A stretch of 64,000 nucleotides of DNA from Pseudotabrizicola alkalilacus (lineage in GTDB: Bacteria > Pseudomonadota > Alphaproteobacteria > Rhodobacterales > Rhodobacteraceae). The DNA is taken from NCBI RefSeq assembly GCF_003443995.1, contig NZ_QWEY01000005.1, positions 124,001 to 188,000 of the forward strand. The letters are read 5' to 3'. Below the pieces are notes generated by a model. That model was not told where the DNA came from. It worked only from the letters and a program-made list of their open reading frames with translations, and made no database searches. Of the stretch, positions 28,086-37,151 are shown piece after piece. The first letter of the stretch is position 1. Each line of letters begins with the position of its first letter. Made by a program: the position numbers and the translations under genes.

Positions 28086-28537
28086 TCGGGTCTTTTGCGG
28101 CCCTGGTCCTGATGGCGGGAACCGCCCTGGCCGGGTGCCGCGATGATCAGGTTGAATTGCGCTGGCCCGGTGGGCAGGCGCGATTTGCGGTCGAGGTTGC
28201 CGATACCGATGCCACGCGCAGCCGGGGGCTGATGTTCCGCGAAACCCTGCCACGTTCGGCGGGGATGCTGTTTGTGTATGAAAGCCCGCGCCGCGCGAGC
28301 TTTTGGATGAAGAACACCCTGATTCCGCTGGACATGATCTTTGCCGATCCCACCGGGCGGGTGACAAAAGTGCATGCCAATGCCAAGCCGCAGGACACCA
28401 CCCCGATTGACGGCGGAGCAGGGGTCAAACTGGTGCTGGAAATCAACGGGGGGCTGGCCGCACGGCTGGGCATTGTCCCCGGAGCAGAGATGCGGCACCC
28501 GGCAATTGCAAATCCTTCATGGTCTTGTGCTGAATAG
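28055..28537 (+). CDS. DUF192 family lipoprotein
   Basis: This 160-residue exported protein starts with a basic n-region and a hydrophobic core ending in a lipobox-like LAGC (C28). Type-I cleavage after ALA is an alternative. The DUF192 domain (about 35-150) has the family motifs RSRGLMFRETLPRSAGMLFVY and SFWMKNTLIPLDMIF. The function of the family is not established. The start at 28055 lies inside the cold-shock gene, in another frame, preceded by AGGTGG. That suggests co-translation of the two. Confidence 0.85.
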   Translation: MGSGSTRRAVIGSFAALVLMAGTALAGCRDDQVELRWPGGQARFAVEVADTDATRSRGLMFRETLPRSAGMLFVYESPRRASFWMKNTLIPLDMIFADPTGRVTKVHANAKPQDTTPIDGGAGVKLVLEINGGLAARLGIVPGAEMRHPAIANPSWSCAE

Positions 28538-28579
28538 CCCTTTTCATCCGCAGCGGCATTCGCTAAGACCCCTCTCAGT

Positions 28580-28656
28580 CGGGGCGTAGCGCAGCCTGGT
28601 AGCGCGACGGTTTTGGGTACCGTAGGTCGAGAGTTCGAATCCCTCCGCCCCGACCA
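28580..28656 (+). tRNA. tRNA-Pro (anticodon TGG)
   Basis: A 77-nt cloverleaf has acceptor arm CGGGGCG/CGCCCCG, the D-arm GCGCAGCCTGGTAGCGC, anticodon TGG in the loop TTTTGGGTA, the T-arm with GTTCGAATC, and an encoded CCA end. It would read CCA and, by wobble, other proline codons. Confidence 0.97.
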
Positions 28657-28769
28657 CTTTCTTCAACCTTGTGATGCTTTTGCAGATCATCCCTGTCCTA
28701 TGCGGATGGATAGAAGATCATTATCGAATGATCCGCTATCCTTGGGTCCGTGGAAGCGGGAGTGTGGGA

Positions 28770-29306
28770 ATGGACAGTCTGAATCGGAAAAGCGTGCTCG
28801 GAATGGCCCTTGGCCCTTGTCTGGCATGGGGTTTGGCAACGGCAACAATGGCTGAGACTGTGCCGCTGCCCGCCCCGACCGGCGATGTTATTCTGACTGT
28901 AAGGGGCGAGATTGCGCAAACCAACGGGGATGGTGCCGCTGCGCTGGACCGCGCCATGATCGATGCGATCGGCGTCACGACGATGCACACCGGCACGATC
29001 TGGACCGAAGGTACAAGTGAGTTTCAGGGGGTCGAGCTGTCGCGACTCATGCGGCATCTTGGGGCTGATGGCACCACCCTGCGTCTGATTGCCCTGAACG
29101 AATATGCCGTCGAGATTCCGATGACCGAAGCGGTCGACGGAGGGCCGCTGCTGGCCTTTCACATGGATGGCACGGACCTGTCGCCGCGCGACAAGGGGCC
29201 GCTGTGGATGGTCTATCCCTATGATCTGAAGCCCGATGAATACAAGAACGAGGTCAGTCACGCCCGTTCGATCTGGCAGCTGACCGTGATCGAGGTTCTG
29301 CCCTGA
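28770..29306 (+). CDS. exported molybdopterin-binding-fold protein
   Basis: From the ATG at 28770 the product is 178 residues, with a signal peptide (cleavage probably after TMA, about residue 28). The rest resembles the sulfite-oxidase/YedY molybdopterin-binding fold: DVILTVRGEI, the FQGVELSRLMRHLGADG block, and GPLWMVYPYD. No conserved Cys ligand for molybdenum is visible in the mature part. It may therefore be a cofactor-free relative with a binding or sensing role. Members of this type are often annotated only as oxidoreductase. It lies between tRNA-Pro and selO on the same strand. Confidence 0.75.
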   Translation: MDSLNRKSVLGMALGPCLAWGLATATMAETVPLPAPTGDVILTVRGEIAQTNGDGAAALDRAMIDAIGVTTMHTGTIWTEGTSEFQGVELSRLMRHLGADGTTLRLIALNEYAVEIPMTEAVDGGPLLAFHMDGTDLSPRDKGPLWMVYPYDLKPDEYKNEVSHARSIWQLTVIEVLP

Positions 29307-29389
29307 TTGTGGCGGTCGCCGGGTTGCGATGCCCTGTGCGGTCCCCATATGATCAGGGAAAGCCGCGTCACGCAAATCGCCGAGGATAA

Positions 29390-30865
29390 ATGACCCAAGG
29401 ATTCCAGCCCTCTGCCGCTTTGACCGGAGGTTTCCGGTTTGACAACAGCTGGCATCGTGATCTGCCGGGGACTTATGTGGAGCAGGCGCCCGATACGGCC
29501 CCTGCGCCGCAACTGCTGGTGCTCAATCACCGGCTGGCGGCTGCGTTGGGGCTGGAGGCTGAGGGGCTGGCGCAGAACCCCGGCTGGTTTGCCGGCGGCG
29601 CTGTGCCCGAAGGGGCCGCGCCCATTGCACTGGCCTATGCCGGGCATCAGTTCGGCGGCTTCTCACCCCAACTGGGCGATGGCCGGGCGCATCTGATCGG
29701 CGAGCATATCGCGCCCGATGGGCAGCGCTGGGATATCCAGCTCAAAGGCTCTGGCCGCACGCCGTTTTCGCGCGGCGGCGATGGCAAGGCAGCCCTTGGC
29801 CCGATGCTGCGCGAATACCTGATCTCCGAGGCGATGGCGGCACTTGGCGTGCCCACCACCCGTAGCCTGGCCGTGGCCCTGACGGGTGAGGATGTGCGCC
29901 GCGAGGCGGGGCGTCTGCCCGGGGCGGTGGTGACCCGCGTGGCGGCCAGCCACCTGCGGGTCGGCACCCTCCAGTTCTGGGCGGCGCGCGGCGATCATGA
30001 CGCGCTGGCGCGGGTGGTCGATTATGCCATCGCGCGGCACGATCCTGACCTTGTGGGGCAGGACGGGCGGCAGCTTGCGTTTTTCGACCGGGTGACCGCA
30101 CGGCAGGCGCGGCTGGTGGCAGCATGGATGGGGCTTGGCTTTGTCCATGGCGTGCTGAACACCGACAACGTGGCGCTGTCGGGTGAGACCATCGACTATG
30201 GCCCCTGTGCGTTCATGGAGGCCTATGCGCCGGGCACGGTGTTTTCCTCGATCGACCATCAGGGCCGCTATGCCTATGCCAACCAGCCGCATATTCTGGC
30301 GTGGAATCTGGCAAAGCTGGCCGAAAGCCTGCTGCCGCTGATGGGCGACGCAGAGGCGGCGGTTCAGGTGCTGAACGACCGGCTGTCAGGCGTAGCTGAT
30401 CTGTATCAGGCGGAATGGCTGGCGGTGATGCGGCACAAGCTGGCGCTGAACGGCGCGCAGGACGGGGACGCCGATCTGGCCAAGGGGTTTCTGGCCGCGA
30501 TGGAGGGGCAGGGCGCTGACTGGACCCTCGCCTTCCGCCGTCTGGCCGAGGCAGAGACCGGCGACACCACCCCGCTGCGCGCACTGTTCGCAGACAGCAC
30601 AACGCTGGACCTGTGGTTGCCGCTCTGGCGCGCCCGGCTGCGGCCGGATGCTACTGCCCATCTGCGCGCGGTCAACCCGCTGGTGATCCCGCGCAATCAT
30701 ATGGTGGAAGCGGCGCTGCAAGCGGCCGAACAGGGCGACCTCACGCCCTTTACCGCGCTGCTGGTTCAGGTGACTGACCCCTATACCGACCAGCCGGGGC
30801 GTGAGGCCTTTGCCCTGCCAGCCCCCAGCGGCTTTGGCGATTACGTCACCTTCTGCGGCACCTGA
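29390..30865 (+). CDS. selO: SelO-type protein adenylyltransferase (YdiU/UPF0061)
   Basis: SelO pseudokinases bind ATP in a flipped orientation and transfer AMP to protein hydroxyl groups, in some cases in redox control. The 491-residue sequence has the family blocks AYAGHQFGGFSPQLGDGRA, LKGSGRTPFSRGGDGKAALG, SHLRVGTLQFWAARGD, and the kinase-like HGVLNTDNV followed by DYGP, corresponding to the catalytic Asn and DFG Asp. The C-terminus has a single Cys (FCGT), where the mitochondrial homologue has selenocysteine. A GAGGATAA site precedes the ATG. It converges with the small gene at 30870. Confidence 0.93.
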   Translation: MTQGFQPSAALTGGFRFDNSWHRDLPGTYVEQAPDTAPAPQLLVLNHRLAAALGLEAEGLAQNPGWFAGGAVPEGAAPIALAYAGHQFGGFSPQLGDGRAHLIGEHIAPDGQRWDIQLKGSGRTPFSRGGDGKAALGPMLREYLISEAMAALGVPTTRSLAVALTGEDVRREAGRLPGAVVTRVAASHLRVGTLQFWAARGDHDALARVVDYAIARHDPDLVGQDGRQLAFFDRVTARQARLVAAWMGLGFVHGVLNTDNVALSGETIDYGPCAFMEAYAPGTVFSSIDHQGRYAYANQPHILAWNLAKLAESLLPLMGDAEAAVQVLNDRLSGVADLYQAEWLAVMRHKLALNGAQDGDADLAKGFLAAMEGQGADWTLAFRRLAEAETGDTTPLRALFADSTTLDLWLPLWRARLRPDATAHLRAVNPLVIPRNHMVEAALQAAEQGDLTPFTALLVQVTDPYTDQPGREAFALPAPSGFGDYVTFCGT

Positions 30866-30869
30866 TCCG

Positions 30870-31286
30870 CTATTCCGGCTCCGGCTCGGTCTTCATCAGC
30901 CGCTCGGCCTTTTTGCGCACCAGAACCGTGCGCAGATCGTGCATCGCCAGCAGCAGGGTATCGGTGACCTCTTCCAGCTGATCCTCGCTCGCCTTGGACT
31001 GCGCCCATTGCGTGACCAGATTGAGGTGATCGACTGCGCGGTGAATGTCATCAACATCGCGCTGCGCCAGAATGGCACTGCGCTGCGCGATCCAACCGGT
31101 GATGACGGCGGTTTCCTCCGCCGTCAGCTTCCGGTCGCCATGCGGCTTGATGTTGCCATTCCTGACATTGGCGATGGCAATCTCTTCCATCTCGATCCGG
31201 CGCTGGCGATTTTCCGTATCAACCCTGAACACAGCCGCGCCGTTTTCACGGATGCGGAAATAATACTCCGGCAGATCGCCCGCCAT
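30870..31286 (-). CDS. conserved hypothetical protein
   Basis: A 138-residue, charged, probably cytoplasmic protein that I cannot assign. The N-terminal 45 residues look like a small beta-rich domain (YYFRIRENGAAVFRVDTENRQRRIEME). The remainder is helical and rich in Glu, Lys and Gln. GAGGGGG lies four bases before the ATG. It begins 9 bp after the aspartate aminotransferase stop and is very likely the second gene of that operon. Similar small proteins follow aatA in other Rhodobacterales, as far as I recall, but no role is known. Confidence 0.7.
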   Translation of the reverse strand: MAGDLPEYYFRIRENGAAVFRVDTENRQRRIEMEEIAIANVRNGNIKPHGDRKLTAEETAVITGWIAQRSAILAQRDVDDIHRAVDHLNLVTQWAQSKASEDQLEEVTDTLLLAMHDLRTVLVRKKAERLMKTEPEPE

Positions 31287-31295
31287 GAAACCCCC

Positions 31296-32534
<1,239 letters not shown>

Positions 32535-32587
32535 TTATGGTCGCCCCGCAACCCGATCAAGCGATATCGACCTGTAGGAGAGGCAAG

Positions 32588-33001
32588 ATGGTGGAAAATG
32601 ACACAGCGGCCACGTGGTTTTCGGCAGAGGTGGCCACCTTTGGCGACCGGCTGGCCGGCGCGCGTGAGGCGGCAGGACTAACCCAGTCAGATCTGGCGAA
32701 ACGGCTGGGCGTGCGCCTGACCACGGTGCAAGCCTGGGAGGATGATGCGTCAGAGCCACGGTCGAACCGGCTGCAGATGCTGGCGGGCATGCTGAACGTC
32801 TCGATCCGCTGGCTGCTGACCGGCGAGGGGGACGGGCTTGACGCACCCTCTGCGCCCGGTGTGCATGATGCGGCCACGGTCGAGGCATTGGCCGATCTGT
32901 CGCGCATGCGCGCGCAGATGCTGGCCTTGGCGCAGGATCTGGGGCAGATGGAAACCCGGCTGCATCATTTGATGCGACGCGAAGAGGTCGAGGCAGAATG
33001 A
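32588..33001 (+). CDS. XRE-family helix-turn-helix regulator
   Basis: A 137-residue DNA-binding protein with a Cro/CI-type helix-turn-helix (about 20-75, GDRLAGAREAAGLTQSDLAKRLGV then TTVQAWEDDASEP). It is followed by a helical C-terminal tail (about 95-135) that may mediate dimerisation. The start at 32588 is set by AGGAGAGG a few bases upstream. It overlaps sdhE by four bases (ATGA), so it is co-translated with a succinate dehydrogenase assembly factor. It may regulate itself or the divergent aatA; no operator is obvious. Confidence 0.88.
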   Translation: MVENDTAATWFSAEVATFGDRLAGAREAAGLTQSDLAKRLGVRLTTVQAWEDDASEPRSNRLQMLAGMLNVSIRWLLTGEGDGLDAPSAPGVHDAATVEALADLSRMRAQMLALAQDLGQMETRLHHLMRREEVEAE

Positions 33002-33276
33002 CACTTACCGAAACGGCTGAAGCACGACTCAAACGCATGAAAATGCGCTCCTGGCGGCGCGGAACCAAGGAAATGGATCTGGTGCTCGGCCCCTGGGCCG
33101 ATGCACATCTGGATGGTCTGACAGCAGCGCAGCTTGAGGATTATGAGGTGTTGCTGGCCGAAAATGATCAGGATCTGATGGCCTGGATCTTTGGTCAGGC
33201 CGCGCCCAAACCCGAGGTGGCGCCCTTGCTGGCCGAGATCGCGGAATATGCCCGCGAGAGATTGCGTAAGGTTTGA
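32998..33276 (+). CDS. sdhE: succinate dehydrogenase FAD assembly factor SdhE
   Basis: SdhE helps attach FAD covalently to the flavoprotein subunit of succinate dehydrogenase. The 92-residue protein has the defining surface motif RGTKEMD (about residues 21-27; RGxxE type), and DLMAWIFG near the middle of its helical bundle. The length matches the family (88-95). The ATG overlaps the stop of the XRE regulator (ATGA). No sdh genes lie in this window, so it acts in trans. Confidence 0.93.
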   Translation: MTLTETAEARLKRMKMRSWRRGTKEMDLVLGPWADAHLDGLTAAQLEDYEVLLAENDQDLMAWIFGQAAPKPEVAPLLAEIAEYARERLRKV

Positions 33277-33356
33277 GCAAAAACCGGCGATAGTTTACGG
33301 AATGTTTGTTGTTTGTGCTGATTCTGCCCCTGTTTGTTTGAAGGCGGAGATCACGC

Positions 33357-33854
33357 ATGACCCATCAGGCCCCCGTTCTGGACGGCTCGCATAAGCTTCT
33401 GACGGCTGGCTATCTTGACAGTCTTGCTCTGGTCGAACGGCTTCACCGCCTTTTGCTCGATGTCATCAAGGATGAATTTGAGCGGCTGGCGATCCTTGAG
33501 ATCAATTCGGTGCAGGCGCTGCTCTTGTTCAACATCGGCGAGAATGAGGTGACGGCGGGTGAATTGAAAAGCCGCGGGTATTATCAGGGCAGCAACGTCA
33601 GCTATAACCTGAAAAAACTGGTGGATCTGGGCTACATGCACCACCAGCGATCAGAACTTGACCGGCGCTCGGTCCGGGTGCGGTTGACGGAAAAGGGGCG
33701 GCGGGTGCGGTTGGTGCTGAACGACCTGTTCGCCCGCCATGCCGAGGTGCTGATGAAAAAAGCCGTGATTGACGCCGCCGGGATGGAAGAGGTGAACCAC
33801 TCCCTCAAACGGCTGGAGCGGTTCTGGACCGATCAGATCCGCTATATCTACTGA
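33357..33854 (+). CDS. MarR-family regulator, LdtR-like
   Basis: This 165-residue winged-helix protein has the DNA-recognition region NEVTAGELKSRGYYQGSNVSYNLKKLVDLGYM and the wing with DRRSVRVRLTEKG. The SVQALLLFNIGE and GSNVSYNLKKL blocks resemble LdtR of Liberibacter and Sinorhizobium, which controls an L,D-transpeptidase and stress tolerance. GGAG precedes the ATG. It converges with kpsC, six bases away. Whether it controls the envelope genes next to it is not shown by the sequence. Confidence 0.85.
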   Translation: MTHQAPVLDGSHKLLTAGYLDSLALVERLHRLLLDVIKDEFERLAILEINSVQALLLFNIGENEVTAGELKSRGYYQGSNVSYNLKKLVDLGYMHHQRSELDRRSVRVRLTEKGRRVRLVLNDLFARHAEVLMKKAVIDAAGMEEVNHSLKRLERFWTDQIRYIY

Positions 33855-33860
33855 TGCAGA

Positions 33861-35915
33861 TTACCGCCGCCACAGCCGCGCATGGGTGGCGAACCGCCCC
33901 TGCAGCTTGGCCAGCAGCCGGTTTGCCAGCCCCGGATGCGGCAGATCGCCCGCCGCCAGCCGGTCCAGCGCCACCTCGGGCGGGCAGGGGCGGCGGCTGA
34001 CGGGGTCGTAATAGCGCGGATAGGCGATCAGCGCCGCATGCACCAGCTGATCCAGCGAGGGGCGCGGCAACAGCCCGCCATCCGCCCCACGCAACCGGCG
34101 CGCGGGCACCGGCCCCAGATCGTGCGTCAGCCCCCAACCCGCGTAAAACGGCGCGCCCAGACAGGTCACCGGTTTGCCCCGGAGCAGCGCCTCGAACCCC
34201 AAAAGGCTGGTCATTGTCCAGACCTCATCACAGGCGTCGATCAGCGCCACCGGGTCGGCGCGTGTGGCAATAACATCGGCCAAGCCATTCAGGTCACTGG
34301 CAGAAATGGCACCGGGCCGCAGCCCGGCCTCGACATCCGGGTGGGGTTTGTAGACCAGCACTGCATCCGGGTGCGCGGCCCGCACCGCCTGCAACAGCGC
34401 AAGGTTGCTGCGCACCGCGCCACCACCCTTGAGGATTGACGCGTCATCCTCCACCTGTCCCGGCACCAGAACCCGGTGCCCCGGCGGCAGATCGGGCCGC
34501 GCGCCGGGCAGGTTGTATTTCGTCAGCCCCAGCGCCACCAGCCGGTCGCGCAGCCGTGCCGCGCGGGCCAATCCGCCGGGCGGCGGCGGGGTCAGGATCA
34601 GCCGCTCCAACCGGCTTTCGCGGCTTGGGTCGTAATAGATGCCCAGATCATCGGTCACCAGCGACAGCGGTGGCACCAGATCGGCCCCGAGGCCCCGCGA
34701 GCGCAGAAAGCCATCCTCGACCCGGCGCAGCGTTGGACCTTGCTGTGACAAACCTTCGGTTTCCTTCCCGGCCCAGACCAGAATGCCCCGACCCTGCGCA
34801 TCGCCCGGCACGTCCCTGAACACCAAAGGTTTTTCCTGCCCGAACACCGCCTGTAGCCGCCCGCGTTTCCACAGCCGCATGCCAACCGCCACGTGCCCCG
34901 CGCGGTCCTCGCGAAAGGCGCGCAGCTCGGCTTCCAGCTGATCCACCGCCTCTCCAAAGCTGCACAGCCGGTCGCGGCAGGGGTCGTACCAGACCGGCGC
35001 CAGGATCATGGCGGCGGCAAAGAGTTGCACCTTTGTCAGCTTGCGGCCGCGCCGGGGCAGGGGGCCAGCGTCATGGGTCAGACCCCAGCCAGCGTAAAAC
35101 GGCTGGCCAAAAACATGCGGGCGATGCCCGGCCAGTATAGCCTCGAACCCCAGTTGCGACGACACGGTGTAAACCGCAATCGCCCCTTCCAGCAGCGCAT
35201 GAGGGGAGACAGCATCGGCCAGCAGCGTCACCCGGTCTGACTGATCCGCGACCGAGTAATGGCCGCCCCGCAGGCCAAGCGCCGTTTCGGGATGCACCTT
35301 GAGCACGATCCGCGCCTGTGGATGTGCGTCCATCGCGGCACCCAGCATCTGCGCAAAGCTTTGCGCGCTGGCACCGGAGTGCCGGATCGACGCATCGCCG
35401 CGCGTCTGATCCACCACCAGCACATAGCCCGGCTCTGGCAGAGGCAGCGCAGGGTCGTGCATGTTGTATTTTGACAGATCCAGCGCCCGCAGCCGCGCGA
35501 TTCCGTCGCGTGCGCGGGTCAAAAGGTTCGAATCGTCCAGATGATCGGTGGCGAGGATCTGCTCCAGCCGCGACGGGGCGGCGCTGTCGAAATGCACCCC
35601 AAGCGGGTCAATCATCAGCCCCAGCGTGCCACCGCCCATCCGCCCCGGCCGGACGCCGCGCAAAAAGGCATCCTCCAACCGGATCAGCGGCACCCCGCGC
35701 CGGGCGGCGATAGCCTCGCCGCGATGGGCATAGGGGCTGTGGCCCCAGACCACCACGCCATCCTCTGGCCCCGGCAGACCGAGTGCCAGATCGTGGCCGC
35801 TCAGTTGCAGAATGCGGCGCAGCCGCCGGTCGCGCAGAAAGCCCGCGTTGTAATGATAAAGCCGCCGGGGAACGTCCCCGGCGGCTTTTGGTTGGTCATC
35901 GGGTTGCGGTGCCAA
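33861..35915 (-). CDS. kpsC: capsular polysaccharide beta-Kdo transferase KpsC
   Basis: KpsC adds alternating beta-Kdo residues to a lipid to make the linker on which group-2-type capsules are built. It acts at the inner membrane in the cytosol. The 684 residues hold two tandem glycosyltransferase modules (about 15-335 and 370-680), each with a PLIRLEDAFLR or LRRVEDGFLR block, a KxHP motif (VLKVHPE, VYKPHPD) and a GQPFYAGWGLTHD or GAPFYAGWGLTHD block. E. coli KpsC has 675. I chose a TTG at 35915, five bases after GAGG and nine bases past the upstream stop. No ATG or GTG lies between there and the conserved N-terminus. A terminator-like hairpin lies inside the first codons. Confidence 0.85.
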   Translation of the reverse strand: MAPQPDDQPKAAGDVPRRLYHYNAGFLRDRRLRRILQLSGHDLALGLPGPEDGVVVWGHSPYAHRGEAIAARRGVPLIRLEDAFLRGVRPGRMGGGTLGLMIDPLGVHFDSAAPSRLEQILATDHLDDSNLLTRARDGIARLRALDLSKYNMHDPALPLPEPGYVLVVDQTRGDASIRHSGASAQSFAQMLGAAMDAHPQARIVLKVHPETALGLRGGHYSVADQSDRVTLLADAVSPHALLEGAIAVYTVSSQLGFEAILAGHRPHVFGQPFYAGWGLTHDAGPLPRRGRKLTKVQLFAAAMILAPVWYDPCRDRLCSFGEAVDQLEAELRAFREDRAGHVAVGMRLWKRGRLQAVFGQEKPLVFRDVPGDAQGRGILVWAGKETEGLSQQGPTLRRVEDGFLRSRGLGADLVPPLSLVTDDLGIYYDPSRESRLERLILTPPPPGGLARAARLRDRLVALGLTKYNLPGARPDLPPGHRVLVPGQVEDDASILKGGGAVRSNLALLQAVRAAHPDAVLVYKPHPDVEAGLRPGAISASDLNGLADVIATRADPVALIDACDEVWTMTSLLGFEALLRGKPVTCLGAPFYAGWGLTHDLGPVPARRLRGADGGLLPRPSLDQLVHAALIAYPRYYDPVSRRPCPPEVALDRLAAGDLPHPGLANRLLAKLQGRFATHARLWRR
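35858..35888 (-). terminator. terminator-like hairpin within the start of kpsC
   Basis: A perfect 13-bp stem (AAAGCCGCCGGGG / CCCCGGCGGCTTT) with a 5-nt loop lies 35 bp after the export-lipoprotein stop, but inside codons 10-20 of kpsC. On the leftward transcript it is followed by ATCATT, so the U-tract is short. It could set the ratio of the two proteins by partial termination. Confidence 0.6.
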
Positions 35916-35922
35916 TCCGGCC

Positions 35923-37062
35923 TCAGCCGCCGGTGCCCACGTCGGACAGCGAATTGGCCGCACCCGCCGTGCCGGTGATTGCCGACAGCGTTTTCTGCCA
36001 CTGCACGAACGGCGCTTCGGTGACGTAAACCGTATCCTGATCGCGCACCACAAAATCACGCGCCTCGAACATGCCGGTGGGTTGGGTCAGATCAAGCACA
36101 TAGACCATCCGCTGATCGCCGCGCAGATCCTTGCGGCCCAGGACCGCATTGGCAATCTCCGCCGGTTCGTTGCGGAACACGAACACCCCGGTCGGATCGG
36201 CCAGGTTGGTGTTCAGCCCGCCGACAATTGCAATCGCCTCGATCGCCGACAGGGTTTGCGTCGCGAACGGCACCCGGTTTTGCGCACCGGTCGCGCCAAG
36301 GGCGACAAAGGCGCGGGTGTCGCGTTCCACCACGATCTTGTCGCCGGGGCGCAGGGCAATGTCGAGCGACGGGTTGGAATACAGATCCTGAAGCCAGACT
36401 TTCCCGGTATGATTTCCACGGGTTACGCGGATAACCGCAACCTCGGGTTCAATCGAGACACCCCCGGCACGGGCGATCATCGCTGACAGAGTGCGGGTTG
36501 GCCGTTCGATGGTATAGACGCCATTGGCCCCGACCGAGCCTTGCACCGACACTGCCGAGCCATCGCCCGCCAGCCGCGTCACGGTCACTTGCGGGTCCGG
36601 TGTCTGGGTATCCAGTTTGCGGGTGATCGCGCTGCGCAACCCTTCGGGCGTTTGCCCGGCGGCCTTGATCCGGCCGGCATAGGGCACAAAAATGTAGCCC
36701 TGACCATCCACCTGCACCTCTTCGAGGGCGCTGACGCGCTGGCCGGTGTTGCCCAGAAGCGGGTCATCACGGACGTTTTCAAAGATGGTCAGACCCAGCG
36801 TGTCGCCGGGGTTGATGGTATCCGACCCCACCACGCCCGCATTGAGAAAGCCGGACGTGAACCCGAAGGCGGGGATGACGGCGGTCGCGCGGGTCACGCG
36901 CTGGTTGACGGTGACGATAAAGGCGTCCCCTTCTTTCAGCACCGACCCTTTGAAAATCTCGGCCTTGTTCGGCCCCGAACGCGGCAAGCCGCAGGCCGCC
37001 GTGGTTGCCACAAGGGCAACAAGGCAGAGGGCCTTCGCCCCCCTTGATGTAAGCACTTTCAC
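35923..37062 (-). CDS. polysaccharide export lipoprotein (Wza/KpsD type)
   Basis: An outer-membrane auxiliary protein that forms the exit channel for capsule chains. From the GTG at 37062 it has 379 residues, with a lipoprotein signal ending in TAAC (C24), a Poly_export domain (about 75-180, INPGDTLGLTIFENV and VDGQGYIFVPYAGRIKAAG), and two SLBB domains with VSVQGSVGANGVY and LRPGDKIVVERD. AGGAG lies eight bases before the GTG. It follows kpsS after 89 bp and is closely followed by kpsC. No partner ABC transporter (KpsMT) or KpsE is in the window. Confidence 0.9.
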   Translation of the reverse strand: MKVLTSRGAKALCLVALVATTAACGLPRSGPNKAEIFKGSVLKEGDAFIVTVNQRVTRATAVIPAFGFTSGFLNAGVVGSDTINPGDTLGLTIFENVRDDPLLGNTGQRVSALEEVQVDGQGYIFVPYAGRIKAAGQTPEGLRSAITRKLDTQTPDPQVTVTRLAGDGSAVSVQGSVGANGVYTIERPTRTLSAMIARAGGVSIEPEVAVIRVTRGNHTGKVWLQDLYSNPSLDIALRPGDKIVVERDTRAFVALGATGAQNRVPFATQTLSAIEAIAIVGGLNTNLADPTGVFVFRNEPAEIANAVLGRKDLRGDQRMVYVLDLTQPTGMFEARDFVVRDQDTVYVTEAPFVQWQKTLSAITGTAGAANSLSDVGTGG

Positions 37063-37151
37063 TGCCCGGGCTCCTTTAACTGGATTTGCCTCAAGTTTTG
37101 CCTGCAAGGCTACAGAATGAATTGAGAAAACGCCAGCACTGGGTTTTGGGC

